Part shown: piece after piece, positions 1 through 5,200 of the stretch | Position numbering within the stretch: the stretch's first letter is position 1 | Layout: each line of letters starts with the position of its first letter | NCBI GenBank assembly: GCA_934661715.1 | Contig: CAKUJL010000099.1 | Location: 1 to 6,073 of the forward strand | Source: an uncultured Oscillospiraceae bacterium | Lineage (GTDB): Bacteria; Bacillota; Clostridia; Oscillospirales; Oscillospiraceae | Reading direction: 5' to 3' | Length of the DNA: 6,073 nucleotides | Made by a program: the position numbers and the translations under genes | The notes under the pieces: generated by a model | Told to the model about the DNA's origin: nothing | The model's database searches: none | What the model saw: only the letters and a program-made list of their open reading frames with translations

Positions 1-178
1 TAGCCGCATCGGGAACTTCTTCCGTATCGGTGGTTTCAGTGGTTTCGGTGGTTTCGGTGGTGGTGCTTTCGGTCGTGGTGTTCGCGGTCTCGGTGCTGGG
101 CGCTTCCGTCTTGGCGCAAGCGGCGCAGAACGAAACGATCATCACAGCCACAAGCAGCAGCGCAAGGATCTTTTTCAT
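1..178 (-). CDS. Lipoprotein, probable peptide-binding protein of the ABC importer (5' part only)
   Basis: The first 59 codons are present and the gene continues past the left edge. The protein starts MKKILALLLVAVMIVSFCAAC: two lysines, a hydrophobic stretch at about residues 4-17, and a Cys at 21 preceded by C-A-A. This is an acceptable though not ideal lipobox, so Cys21 is the likely lipidated residue. After it comes a linker of about 30 residues made almost only of Thr, Glu and a little Ser, typical of the flexible tether between a membrane anchor and the folded domain of Gram-positive binding proteins. The start is fixed by AGGAGG at 187-192, 8 nt upstream. The solute-binding domain itself is not visible. 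The assignment as OppA-like rests on the signal, the tether and the position directly after oppBCDF. Another secreted lipoprotein is possible. It has its own promoter and a long leader. Confidence 0.7.
   Translation of the reverse strand, partial: MKKILALLLVAVMIVSFCAACAKTEAPSTETANTTTESTTTETTETTETTDTEEVPDAA
32..58. repeat. Three tandem 9-bp repeats in the lipoprotein linker
   Basis: On the plus strand, GGTTTC(A/G)GT occurs three times in a row, with degenerate copies on both sides (about 23-31 and 59-75). Read on the coding strand, each unit gives Thr-Glu-Thr type tripeptides, so the repeat is in frame and makes the Thr/Glu-rich tether. A unit length divisible by three means copy-number change would lengthen or shorten the tether without frameshift. 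Confidence 0.8.
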
Positions 179-226
179 TTTGGGAACCTCCTGTTTTATT
201 TTGTACTCCGCTCCGCCCGCCGCAAA

Positions 227-275
227 GGCCCATGCACACAGAAAACTGTGTGCGCAAAAGGGTACCCTTTTGGCC
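227..275 (-). promoter_or_regulatory. Structured 5' leader of the lipoprotein gene (possible three-way junction)
   Basis: In the leader RNA (minus strand) GGCC at 272-275 can pair with GGCC at 227-230. Enclosed are two consecutive perfect stems. The first is the 18-bp palindrome at 255-272, whose core AAAAGGGTACCCTTTT spans 256-271. The second is GCACACAG/CTGTGTGC at 234-253 with a 4-nt loop. The closing pairs abut the first stem at base 272, so one pair there is shared or lost. No T-run follows either stem on the minus strand, so neither is a normal intrinsic terminator. The element sits about 50 nt upstream of the start codon. I do not recognise a known riboswitch class. It could be an RNA-stability element, a regulatory RNA or a pair of protein-binding dyads. 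Confidence 0.45.
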
Positions 276-304
276 GCCCGGAGGCGAAGAACATTACGTT
301 TTTT

Positions 305-321
305 GAAACCTCACAGGTTTC
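305..321 (-). promoter_or_regulatory. 7-3-7 dyad at the predicted transcription start of the lipoprotein gene
   Basis: GAAACCT-CAC-AGGTTTC is a perfect inverted repeat. The -10 box at 327-332 predicts a start near base 320, so the dyad lies at about +1 to +16. It could be an operator, or a hairpin at the very 5' end of the mRNA, which often stabilises transcripts. It is followed on the minus strand by a run of A, not T, so it is not a terminator in the gene's direction. Confidence 0.45.
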
Positions 322-326
322 ACCGC

Positions 327-356
327 ATAATACCACGCGCAAAGCCCGCGCGTCAA
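327..356 (-). promoter_or_regulatory. Sigma-A-type promoter for the lipoprotein gene
   Basis: Read on the minus strand there is TTGACG (351-356), an 18-bp spacer, and TATTAT (327-332). The predicted start near 320 gives a leader of about 140 nt before the ATG at 178. The spacer and the edge of the -35 box also contain a 6-bp inverted repeat, ACGCGC at 335-340 and GCGCGT at 348-353, which could be an operator or simply reflect GC-rich composition. A separate promoter for the binding protein fits the usual need for more binding protein than transporter. Confidence 0.65.
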
Positions 357-421
357 GTATCAGGCGCTGTTTTTGTACGCTTTGCAGGATTTTTGCCCAC
401 AAAACTTTTGCCGGTTTATGC

Positions 422-1381
422 TTATTTGTTCCAGCAGGCGACGAAGTGGCCGTCTCCGCGGTCGGTGAGCGCGGGGCATTCCTTGGCGCACTGCTCGGTT
501 GCGTAGCGGCAGCGCGTGCGGAACGAGCAGCCGGTCGGCATGTTGAGAGGGCTCGGCACGTCGCCCTCTAAGACGATACGCTGTCTTGCTCTTGTCACGT
601 CCGGGTCGGGGATCGGGACCGCGGAGAGAAGCGACTGCGTGTAGGGGTGCTGCGGGTTTTCGTTGAGCTCGTCGGCGTCTGCGATCTCGACGATCTTGCC
701 GAGGTACATAACGGCGATGCGCTTGGAAATGTGCCGCACCACGAGAAGGTCGTGCGCGATAAACAGGTACGCGACGCCCAGCTTTTCCTGCAGCTCCTCA
801 AACATGTTGATGACCTGCGCCTGAATGGAAACGTCCAGCGCGGAAACGGGCTCGTCGCAGACGATGAACTGCGGGTTCACGGCAAGGGCTCTTGCGATGC
901 CGATTCTCTGGCGCTGGCCGCCGGAAAATTCGTGGGCGTAGCGCGTGGCGTGCTCGGCGTTGAGGCCGACGGTCGCCATGAGCTCGAGAATTTTTTCGCG
1001 GCGCTCTTTGCGGTTCGCGTACAGCTTGTGCACGTCCAGGGGCTCTCCGATGATGTCCTCGACGGTCATGCGCGGGTCAAGAGACGAATACGGGTCCTGG
1101 AAGACCATCTGCATCTTCTTGCGCATGTGCGTGATGTTCTTGGCCGTGACGGGCTCGCCGTCAAAGATGATTTCGCCCGCCGTGGGCTCGTAAAGTCTTA
1201 AAATCGTGCGGCCGACAGTCGTTTTGCCGCAGCCGGACTCGCCGACGAGGCCGAGCGTTTCGCCGCGTCCGATGGTAAAGGACACGTCGTCGACCGCCTT
1301 GAGGGGCTTCGAGCTCAGAAGGCCCGTGCGGATGGGGAAATACTGCTTGAGATTTTTGACTTCCAGTAAGATATCAGACAT
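422..1381 (-). CDS. oppF: Oligopeptide/dipeptide ABC transporter ATP-binding protein OppF
   Basis: A 319-residue cytoplasmic ATPase, the usual OppF/DppF length, that drives peptide import together with OppD. Visible motifs are Walker A GESGCGKT at 47-54, Q-loop Gln95 in FQDP, signature SGGQ at 153-156, Walker B with Asp176 and Glu177, and the switch His210. After the nucleotide-binding domain comes the oligopeptide-transporter C-terminal region, with NPQHPYTQ near 242-249. It is followed by Cys285, Cys291, Cys298 and Cys316 in the spacing C-x5-C-x6-C-x17-C. That pattern matches the iron-sulfur-binding tail known for DppD-type subunits. The ATG at 1381 has AAGGAGG 8 nt upstream and overlaps the end of oppD by 8 nt, implying translational coupling. 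Substrate class (di- or oligopeptide) cannot be told from this subunit. Confidence 0.95.
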   Translation of the reverse strand: MSDILLEVKNLKQYFPIRTGLLSSKPLKAVDDVSFTIGRGETLGLVGESGCGKTTVGRTILRLYEPTAGEIIFDGEPVTAKNITHMRKKMQMVFQDPYSSLDPRMTVEDIIGEPLDVHKLYANRKERREKILELMATVGLNAEHATRYAHEFSGGQRQRIGIARALAVNPQFIVCDEPVSALDVSIQAQVINMFEELQEKLGVAYLFIAHDLLVVRHISKRIAVMYLGKIVEIADADELNENPQHPYTQSLLSAVPIPDPDVTRARQRIVLEGDVPSPLNMPTGCSFRTRCRYATEQCAKECPALTDRGDGHFVACWNK

Positions 1382-2381
1382 TGCCTTCCCCTCCTTCCGC
1401 CAGAAGCTGGTCGCGGACGTTGATCCAGCAGGCCGCCTTGTGGTTCTCGTTGATGGTCATTTCCTCCGGGTGCTCTTCCAGACAGATCTTCATCGCCGCG
1501 TCGCAGCGGGTGCAGAACGCGCAGCCGGCGGGAAGGTTCAGCATGTTGATGGGCGTGCCCGCGATGGGAACGAGCTTCTTTTTCATGTTGTTGACGCTCG
1601 GGATGGAGCGCAGAAGACCCTTGGTGTACTCGTGCTTCGGGTTGTAGAAGATCTCCCGTGCGGTGCCGCGCTCACAGATGCGGCCGCCGTACATGACGAT
1701 GATGTTGTCGCACATGTCGGCAATGACACCGAGGTCGTGCGTGACGAGAATGACGGCCATGCCGAGCCTTTTCTGAAGGTCCTGCATGAGTTCCAAAATC
1801 TGCGCCTGGATCGTCACGTCGAGCGCCGTCGTCGGTTCGTCCGCGATCAGGATATCGGGCTCACAGGCCAGCGCCATCGCGATCATGACTCTCTGCCGCA
1901 TGCCGCCGGAGAGCTCGAAGGGGTACTGCTTGATGCGCTTTTCGGGCTCGTTGATGCCGACGAGCTCGAGCATTTCGATCGCGCGCTGCTGCACTTCCTT
2001 GCCTTTGCGGTTCGTGTGCAGGCGGATGGCTTCTCCGAGCTGGTTTCCGATCGTGAAGACCGGGTTCAGGCTCGTCATCGGGTCCTGGAAGACGATCGAG
2101 CAGCATTTGCCGCGGAAGTGGCTCATCTGCTTTTCCGACCACGTCGTGAGGTCTTCGCCCTTATAAAGAATGTGGCCGCTTTTGATATTGCCGTTGTCGG
2201 CAAGAATCTGCATGACCGAGTAGGCCGTGACGGATTTGCCGGAGCCGGACTCGCCGACAATGCCGAGAATTTCGCCGGGATTGAGGTTAAACGACACGCC
2301 GTTGACGGCCTGGACCTCGCCGGAGTCGGTGCGGAAGGTCGTGTGCAGGTCCTGCACGCTCAGAAGATATTGTTCACTCAT
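1374..2381 (-). CDS. oppD: Oligopeptide/dipeptide ABC transporter ATP-binding protein OppD
   Basis: This is the second ATPase of the importer, 335 residues from the ATG at 2381. Walker A GESGSGKS is at 43-50, Q-loop Gln99 in FQDP, signature SGGMRQR at 158-164 (the OppD/DppD form), Walker B Asp181-Glu182, and the switch His at 215. The C-terminal oligopeptide-transporter tail holds Cys287, Cys293, Cys300 and Cys318 in C-x5-C-x6-C-x17-C spacing, plus an extra Cys290 (CAFCTRC, where relatives usually have CAFHPRC). A GTG nine bases further upstream (2390), overlapping the oppC stop, is also open. I prefer the ATG because GAGGTG at 2388-2393 lies 6 nt before it and the GTG has no good ribosome site. 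The gene lies between oppC (5-nt gap) and oppF (8-nt overlap). Confidence 0.95.
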   Translation of the reverse strand: MSEQYLLSVQDLHTTFRTDSGEVQAVNGVSFNLNPGEILGIVGESGSGKSVTAYSVMQILADNGNIKSGHILYKGEDLTTWSEKQMSHFRGKCCSIVFQDPMTSLNPVFTIGNQLGEAIRLHTNRKGKEVQQRAIEMLELVGINEPEKRIKQYPFELSGGMRQRVMIAMALACEPDILIADEPTTALDVTIQAQILELMQDLQKRLGMAVILVTHDLGVIADMCDNIIVMYGGRICERGTAREIFYNPKHEYTKGLLRSIPSVNNMKKKLVPIAGTPINMLNLPAGCAFCTRCDAAMKICLEEHPEEMTINENHKAACWINVRDQLLAEGGEGNV

Positions 2382-2386
2382 ACCGC

Positions 2387-3463
2387 TCACCTCTTCAGCT
2401 TCGGGTCAAACGCGTCGCGAAGACCGTCGCCCAGCAGGTTGAGGCTCAGAACGATCAGGCAGATCATCAGAGCCGGGAAAATCAGCTTATACGGATACGT
2501 CTGCAAGCCCTGCCGCGCGGAGTTTGCAAGCGAACCCAGAGACGGCATCGGCGCGTTGACGCCAAGGCCGATGAAGCTCAGGTAGCTCTCGGTAAAGATG
2601 GCCGACGGAATTTGCAGCGCCGTCGAGACGATGATGACGGAAAGACAGTTCGGCAGAATGTGCTTCTTGATGATCCAGCTGGGCTTTGCGCCGATGGACC
2701 GGGCCGCCAGAACGTACTCGTTTTCCTTGATCGACAGAATCTGGCCGCGGATGAGACGCGCCATGCCGACCCAGTAGAGCAGGCCGAAGACGATAAACAT
2801 GGAGACCATGTTCGAGCCGAGCTTTGCAAGCGCCGAGCCCGCCGGGAACGACAGCGTCTGGTTGAGAACCGTGGCAAGCAGGATGATGACGAGCATATCG
2901 GGAAGGGAATAGATGATATCGACGATGCGCATGAGAATGAGGTCGACGCGCCCGCCGGCGTAGCCCGAAATACTGCCGATGATCATGCCGATGATCAGAA
3001 CGATGATACTCGCGAAGAAGCCGATGACGAGCGAAATTCTCGCGCCGTAGATGACGCGGATGAAGTAGTCGCGGCACTGCTCGTCGGTGCCCATGATGTG
3101 CGGGAAGCGTTCGCCGCCCTCGTCGATGAACTTCTGCTCGGCCTTGCTGTAGGTGAAGGGAGCGAGGTTCTTTGCACCCTTGTCGCGCTTGCCGTTAACG
3201 GAGAGGATTTCCTCATAGCCGTAGGGCACGATCATGGGAGCGACAATGATGGTGATGATGATGGCCAGAAGCACGATGATGCTCAGCACCGCCAGCGGGT
3301 TTTTCATGAGCTTTCGCATACCGTCTTTGAAGAAGGACGTGCTCTCGCTCATGACGTCCTGCTGCCGCTTTTCCTCGTCCGTCGCCTTTTCAAACTTCGA
3401 AAGGTCGATCTGGGCGCTTAAAATCTGCTTTTTGGGCGTCTTGTTGGGGTCGAAATTTTCCAT
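2387..3463 (-). CDS. oppC: Oligopeptide/dipeptide ABC transporter permease OppC
   Basis: An integral membrane permease that forms the peptide channel with OppB. At 358 residues it is longer than the roughly 300 of E. coli OppC, because of a charged cytoplasmic N-terminus (about 1-50) and a longer extracytoplasmic segment (about 82-125). The OppC N-terminal domain covers the first membrane helix, about 57-79. The loop carries GTDEQCRD at 125-132, where relatives usually have GTDxxGRD, so a Cys replaces a Gly. Further hydrophobic segments lie near 143-165, 178-200, 218-237, 273-290 and 326-345. The cytoplasmic EAA loop that docks on the ATPases is at about 249-272 (EYVLAARSIGA, ending ILPN). 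The start is supported by AGGAAGGAGG at 3471-3480, 7 nt before the ATG. The gap to oppB is 16 nt. Confidence 0.95.
   Translation of the reverse strand: MENFDPNKTPKKQILSAQIDLSKFEKATDEEKRQQDVMSESTSFFKDGMRKLMKNPLAVLSIIVLLAIIITIIVAPMIVPYGYEEILSVNGKRDKGAKNLAPFTYSKAEQKFIDEGGERFPHIMGTDEQCRDYFIRVIYGARISLVIGFFASIIVLIIGMIIGSISGYAGGRVDLILMRIVDIIYSLPDMLVIILLATVLNQTLSFPAGSALAKLGSNMVSMFIVFGLLYWVGMARLIRGQILSIKENEYVLAARSIGAKPSWIIKKHILPNCLSVIIVSTALQIPSAIFTESYLSFIGLGVNAPMPSLGSLANSARQGLQTYPYKLIFPALMICLIVLSLNLLGDGLRDAFDPKLKR
2388..2393 (-). promoter_or_regulatory. Ribosome binding site of oppD overlapping the oppC stop
   Basis: GAGGTG on the minus strand lies 6 nt before the ATG at 2381 and overlaps the oppC stop codon at 2387-2389. 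It decides in favour of the ATG over the GTG at 2390, which is itself partly inside this site. Confidence 0.7.
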
Positions 3464-3479
3464 ATCGCGTCCTCCTTCC

Positions 3480-4391
3480 TCAGTCGAATTTGATGCGCGG
3501 GTCTACGAGCTTGTAGAGCAGATCGCAGATCAGGTTCGCCACGACCATGAGCGTCGCCAGGAAGATGGTCGTCGCCATGATCATCGTGTAGTCGCGGTTG
3601 GTGATGGCGCTGACAAACTTGCTGCCGATGCCGCCGACGGTGAAAATGGTCTCAATGACCATCGAGCCCGTGATGATGTAGGCGATCTGCGGGCCGGCGT
3701 ATGTAATGACCGGAAGAAGAGAGTTCCGAAGCGCGTGCTTGAAGATCATCTTCCACTTGGAAACGCCCTTGGCCTTTGCCGTGCGGATATAGTCCTGGCT
3801 CAAAGCGTCCAGCATGCTGGACTTGGAAAGCCGCGTGACATACGCCATCGGATAGGCCGAAAGCGCGATGACCGGCAGCAGATAGTTGGGGTTATTGGGG
3901 TCCCAGACCGGGAACCACGCAAGCCTGATGCAGAACACCAGCAGTAAAAGCGTTGCAAGCACGAAGCTCGGCACCGCGGTAAAGAGCGTCGAAAAGAACA
4001 CGATGATGCGGTCGGGAAGCCGGTTGCGCATCAAAGCGGCAAAGCTTCCGAAAATCGTACCGCACACGAGCGCCACGGCAATTGCCATGAGGCCGAGCTT
4101 TGCCGAGATCGGGAACGACTCGGAAATGATCTCGGTGATGCTGCGTCCGTTTTTAAGCGACACGCCGAAGTCTCCGTGCAGCAGTCCCTTCATGTAAAGA
4201 ACAAACTGCTCCGGAACCGGCTTGTCCAGATTGTACCGCCGGTTCAGCGCCTCAATGGTCGCCGGACTCAGCGCCTTCTCCCGGTTGAACGGTCCGCCCG
4301 GGATCGCGTTCATAACGAAAAATGTGATGGCACATATGATAAATACCGTCAGAATGGCAAGTAAAATACGTTTGACAATATATCTGCCCAC
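3480..4391 (-). CDS. oppB: Oligopeptide/dipeptide ABC transporter permease OppB
   Basis: The first permease gene of the operon, with 303 residues from a GTG start, close to the 306 of E. coli OppB. The protein begins (M)GRYIVKRIL, the typical OppB beginning. Membrane segments are near 9-29, 98-120, 129-155, 170-188, 226-250 and 273-293. The extracytoplasmic loop contains PGGPF near 31-35 and GDFGVSL at 73-79, both characteristic of this family. The EAA loop for ATPase contact is at about 201-228 (YIRTAKAKG, then HALRNSLLP). The frame stays open up to 4715, but the upstream part resembles no protein and crosses the promoter. A GTG at 4400 is also possible but overlaps the ribosome site, so the GTG at 4391, 8 nt after AAGGAG, is chosen. 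It pairs with OppC. Confidence 0.95.
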   Translation of the reverse strand: MGRYIVKRILLAILTVFIICAITFFVMNAIPGGPFNREKALSPATIEALNRRYNLDKPVPEQFVLYMKGLLHGDFGVSLKNGRSITEIISESFPISAKLGLMAIAVALVCGTIFGSFAALMRNRLPDRIIVFFSTLFTAVPSFVLATLLLLVFCIRLAWFPVWDPNNPNYLLPVIALSAYPMAYVTRLSKSSMLDALSQDYIRTAKAKGVSKWKMIFKHALRNSLLPVITYAGPQIAYIITGSMVIETIFTVGGIGSKFVSAITNRDYTMIMATTIFLATLMVVANLICDLLYKLVDPRIKFD

Positions 4392-4399
4392 ATTCTTCA

Positions 4400-4405
4400 C
4401 TCCTT
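4400..4405 (-). promoter_or_regulatory. Ribosome binding site deciding the oppB GTG start
   Basis: AAGGAG on the minus strand, inside AGGAAGGAG (4400-4408), lies 8 nt upstream of the GTG at 4391. This spacing rules against the in-frame GTG at 4400, which overlaps the site. Confidence 0.7.
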
Positions 4406-4425
4406 CCTCTTGTTTACTTTCACCG

Positions 4426-4443
4426 CCTGCACAATTGTGCAGG
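4426..4443. promoter_or_regulatory. 18-bp perfect palindrome in the opp leader (candidate operator or hairpin)
   Basis: CCTGCACAATTGTGCAGG reads the same on both strands. The predicted opp transcription start is near 4454, which puts this element at about +12 to +29, a classic position for repressor binding. In RNA it could form a 7-bp stem with an AATT loop, and no T-run follows, so attenuation is unlikely. The regulator is unknown. Confidence 0.55.
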
Positions 4444-4460
4444 GTACAGATGTTCTTTTT

Positions 4461-4489
4461 ATTATAACGGAAAAAGGCAAAAGCGTCAA
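4461..4489 (-). promoter_or_regulatory. Strong sigma-A promoter of the opp operon
   Basis: On the minus strand TTGACG (4484-4489) and a consensus TATAAT (4461-4466) are separated by exactly 17 bp. Expected start is near 4454, giving a leader of about 63 nt. A short inverted repeat, TCGCCG/CGGCGA at 4497-4510, lies 7 bp upstream of the -35 box. The match to consensus suggests high basal activity that would be limited by a repressor, if the downstream palindrome is an operator. Confidence 0.85.
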
Positions 4490-4781
4490 TCCTTTTTCGC
4501 CGTCCGGCGACATTTTCTAAACGGCGCGTTCGCGCTTTTGCAGGAAAAGCCGTCAAAATGCCCCTGATTTTCTCACAATCGCGCAAGTTCTCCAGCATTT
4601 TCCGCAAAAACATCCGTCCGCATTGTGCGCACATGAGGAACACTTTTTCCCCACCGCGCATAATCTGCTTGCGTAGGGTGTATTCTTTCAACTGGCAATG
4701 TGACCGGCAGCGCAAAAAGGCCCGCTGTCCGGGTGCGTTGACAGTTGGAAGTATACCCCCCCTAAAAAGGAGGCGGTTTTT

Positions 4782-5180
4782 ATGCAGGCACAGGGCACGG
4801 TTGTCGTGCGCCTTTTTACATCCGCGGCGCAGATCCCCTTACAGGGCGCGACGGTCACGATCACAAAGAGGCTCCCGGGCGGCGGGACGAAGCTGCTTGC
4901 CGTGCGCATCACGAATTTTGACGGCTTCACAGACCCCGTGTCCATCGACACCCCGCCGATGGCGGAGAGCCAGAGCTATCAGGCCGGGCTCGTGCCCTAT
5001 GCCGTCGTCGACATCCGCGTCGAGCGCACGGGCTTTGACCGCGTGATCATCGAAAACGCGCAGGTCTTTCCGGGCACGCAGACGCGGCAGGAGGTAGCCC
5101 TGATCCCGACGCCGGAAAATCCGGGCGCATTCGACCGGACCGAGACCTTTCTCGTGCCGCCGCAGGATAATCTGTCGTGA
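4782..5180 (+). CDS. SleC pre-region-like protein, separate N-terminal part of a spore cortex-lytic enzyme
   Basis: A 132-residue protein with no signal peptide and no membrane segment. The pattern is alternating beta strands: VVVRLFTS near 7-14, then PLQGATVTITK at 19-29, a Gly-rich turn (PGGG), TNFDGFTDP, and later VVDIRVERTGFDRVIIENAQVFPG near 75-98. This looks like a carboxypeptidase-regulatory or transthyretin-type beta sandwich. From memory of the family, clostridial SleC precursors begin with such a domain, which is removed during maturation. The following gene supplies the remaining SleC-like parts, which supports this reading. The start has AAGGAGG at 4767-4773, 8 nt before the ATG. 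The next reading frame is in the same phase after one TGA and three codons. Likely made in the mother cell during sporulation (inference). It could act as an inhibitor or chaperone of its partner. Confidence 0.65.
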   Translation: MQAQGTVVVRLFTSAAQIPLQGATVTITKRLPGGGTKLLAVRITNFDGFTDPVSIDTPPMAESQSYQAGLVPYAVVDIRVERTGFDRVIIENAQVFPGTQTRQEVALIPTPENPGAFDRTETFLVPPQDNLS

Positions 5181-5200
5181 GGTGAAACTATGCCGACCTC
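5178..5200 (+). promoter_or_regulatory. In-frame TGA junction with overlapping Shine-Dalgarno and small hairpin
   Basis: The TGA at 5178-5180 ends the first SleC-like frame. GAGGTG (5179-5184) begins inside that stop and lies 5 nt before the ATG at 5190. GAGGT (5179-5183) can pair with ACCTC (5196-5200), placing the start codon in the loop. A ribosome finishing the upstream frame would melt this and could reinitiate, so translational coupling is plausible. Both frames share the same phase, so read-through of the TGA would give one fused protein. Confidence 0.55.

Larger units (their letters stand above)
4392..4781. other. Divergent intergenic region between oppB and the SleC-like genes
   Basis: This 390-bp gap holds the opp ribosome site, palindrome and promoter in its left quarter. 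The rest (about 4511-4737) shows only short dyads: GCGCG/CGCGC at 4524-4535 and TGTGCGCACA at 4624-4633. I could support no gene there; the open frames across it look unlike proteins. A TTGACA at 4738-4743 points toward the plus-strand genes but has no convincing -10 box. A sporulation-sigma promoter might be expected for a cortex-lytic gene, but I cannot point to one. Confidence 0.6.

Noticed and set aside
196..402. Small minus-strand frame (68 codons) in the oppF-lipoprotein gap
   Set aside because: It covers the promoter and dyads, lacks a ribosome site and shows no protein-like pattern.
400..410. CAAAACTTTTG after oppF as a terminator
   Set aside because: It is a weak A/T stem with no adequate GC pairs or T-run on the minus strand, so read-through into the lipoprotein gene cannot be excluded.
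30..506. 158-codon plus-strand frame across the lipoprotein start and leader
   Set aside because: It runs antisense to the lipoprotein signal peptide and the oppF end, has no ribosome site, and its Val/Ser repeats merely reflect the Thr/Glu repeat on the other strand.
1206..2585. 459-codon open frame on the plus strand
   Set aside because: It lies opposite oppD, whose frame has every ATPase motif. The plus-strand translation has no domain pattern and is rich in Arg, Asp, His and Val as expected for an antisense shadow of GC-rich genes.
2612..3421. 269-codon open frame on the plus strand
   Set aside because: It is the antisense shadow of oppC; its Asp/His/Arg-rich composition mirrors the hydrophobic codons on the other strand.
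4524..4539. GCGCG-TT-CGCGC followed by TTTT as an intrinsic terminator on the plus strand
   Set aside because: The stem is only 5 bp with a 2-nt loop, the T-run is 4, and no plus-strand gene ends upstream of it.
4392..4715. N-terminal extension of oppB
   Set aside because: The frame is open but passes through the opp promoter and palindrome, and the predicted residues do not resemble OppB. The GTG at 4391 has a well-placed ribosome site.
4738..4767. Sigma-A promoter for the SleC-like genes starting at TTGACA
   Set aside because: The -35 is perfect, but at 17-18 bp the candidate -10 is CCTAAA or CTAAAA, and transcription would start inside the ribosome site.
5178..5180. Selenocysteine insertion at the in-frame TGA
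   Set aside because: I see no strong hairpin of the bacterial SECIS type directly downstream, SleC-family proteins are not known selenoproteins, and a good ribosome site indicates a real stop and restart.
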